Assembly (NCBI GenBank): GCA_017379955.1
Contig: JAFNVE010000201.1
Location: forward strand, 1 to 6,412
DNA length: 6,412 nt
Direction: 5' to 3'
From: Tidjanibacter sp.
GTDB taxonomy: Bacteria; Bacteroidota; Bacteroidia; Bacteroidales; Rikenellaceae
Shown here: positions 5,670-6,412 of the stretch, piece by piece
Layout of the letters: every line of letters begins with the position of its first letter
Numbering within the stretch: the first letter of the stretch is position 1
Position numbers and translations under genes: made by a program
The notes under the pieces: model-generated
Told to the model about the DNA's origin: nothing
What the model saw: the letters and a program-made list of their open reading frames with translations, nothing else
Databases searched by the model: none

Positions 5670-6412
5670 ATGGGACTTCGCAGGAGAATAACGATAGGTT
5701 TTTTCAGTTTGGTGGCACTGCTGCTCTTTGCAGTAGCCATCTCTATTGCTGAACTTGGACGACTCAGAGAGGATGCTCGTGAGATTGTTGAAGCGGGAGA
5801 TAAAGGCAGTGATTTGGCTGCTATGATGATGTCTGGTCTGCAAAAGCAGAACAGCGCAATCCTCCGTATGGTTGCAACCGAGCACATCCAGCCCGACAGT
5901 GAATATAATGAGGGTAAAAATGAGTTCGACAACGCATACTCCGAGGCTTTGGAGGTGATGGTTCACGGTACCGACCTCGATGCAGTAACCACAGCAGAGG
6001 AACAATATCGTTCAATTGTCGAGAATTATCTCTCCCCTGCTCCTGCTCCAATCATCAACGACACGACAGGCAACCTCGAAGCATTTCGCCCCGATGCAAA
6101 GAGATTCTTGGAGGAGTATCTTCCTGCCTACTATGCACTTGACAATGCCGTAAAGAGATATATGGCTTCGCCTCAGAGTTCTATTGCTCAGCGTACAGCA
6201 ATGGTTGAGGATAATGCCTACCGAACAATCACACCCAGCATTTTGACTCTGCTTGTTGCAGTGTTGGTGGTGTTGATGTTCCACTTCTTCATCGACTTCT
6301 TCTACATCAAGCCGATACTCAGGATTAACAAAAGCCTTGACCAATACCTGGCAACTCGCGTACCTTTCAATCCTAACGTAGAGGGTAACAACGAGATTAG
6401 CACTTTGAAGGA
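5670..6412 (+). CDS. Membrane sensor protein with HAMP-like linker, 3'-truncated; probable sensor histidine kinase
   Basis: The frame opens at ATG 5670 and runs without a stop to the window end, giving 247 residues of a longer protein. A short basic N-terminus (GLRRR) precedes a membrane segment at about 7-28. A mostly helical extracytoplasmic domain follows (about 29-185), resembling the four-helix-bundle sensor domains of chemoreceptors and histidine kinases. It contains an SPAPAP stretch at 122-127. A second membrane segment lies at about 187-212. Next come KPILRINKSL (214-223) and NNEISTLK (240-247), matching the proline-led first helix and the conserved-glutamate second helix of a HAMP domain. 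This architecture normally leads into a histidine kinase or a methyl-accepting domain. Kinase is more likely in Bacteroidales but is inferred, because the catalytic part lies beyond the window. The stimulus is unknown. It is preceded by mtaB at 35 bp. Confidence 0.8.
   Translation, partial: MGLRRRITIGFFSLVALLLFAVAISIAELGRLREDAREIVEAGDKGSDLAAMMMSGLQKQNSAILRMVATEHIQPDSEYNEGKNEFDNAYSEALEVMVHGTDLDAVTTAEEQYRSIVENYLSPAPAPIINDTTGNLEAFRPDAKRFLEEYLPAYYALDNAVKRYMASPQSSIAQRTAMVEDNAYRTITPSILTLLVAVLVVLMFHFFIDFFYIKPILRINKSLDQYLATRVPFNPNVEGNNEISTLK

Noticed and set aside
5535..6344. Several - strand frames opposite the end of mtaB and the sensor gene
   Set aside because: The + strand carries a coherent two-TM sensor protein through the same bases. 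The - strand translations are rich in Cys, His and Ser with no domain sense.
1..6412. An undescribed defence, mobile or biosynthetic system
   Set aside because: Every gene belongs to a widespread housekeeping or signalling family with its key residues intact. There are no terminal repeats, integrases, unknown gene clusters or unusual composition to support such a claim.

Overview
This window looks like ordinary chromosome of a Bacteroidota bacterium, most likely order Bacteroidales. Three things point there: the protein sequences (Fmt, MtaB and the LptF-type permease all read like Bacteroidales versions), intergenic boxes matching the Bacteroidota sigma-ABfr -7 consensus TAnnTTTG, and weak or absent Shine-Dalgarno sequences. 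Genus cannot be fixed from the sequence. There is no sign of a prophage, transposon, CRISPR array, tRNA or rRNA. I did not find a new multi-gene system. The interest lies in gene overlaps, promoter layout and operon composition.

Layout. (1) Positions 1-1013, + strand: a D-2-hydroxyacid dehydrogenase missing only its first few codons. Its 3' end runs 78 bp into the convergent fmt gene. (2) Positions 936-4199, - strand: a tightly packed three-gene operon, transcribed in the order ABC-3 family metal transporter permease, LptF/LptG-type permease, fmt. The junctions overlap by 4 bp and 8 bp, so translational coupling is likely. (3) Positions 4200-4329: a 130-bp divergent control region with a perfect TAnnTTTG box for the operon, a near-consensus box for mtaB, and a 12-bp perfect palindrome at the operon's expected transcription start. 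(4) Positions 4330-5634, + strand: mtaB, a radical-SAM tRNA methylthiotransferase. (5) Positions 5670-6412, + strand: the first 247 codons of a two-TM sensor protein with a HAMP-like linker, cut by the window end and probably a histidine kinase. A perfect TAnnTTTG box sits in the 35-bp gap before it.

Functionally, fmt (initiator tRNA formylation) and mtaB (tRNA A37 modification) serve translation. The LptF-type permease serves lipopolysaccharide export, the ABC-3 permease serves divalent metal transport, and the sensor serves signalling. These are housekeeping genes rather than one pathway. No stretch over 300 bp lacks a gene.
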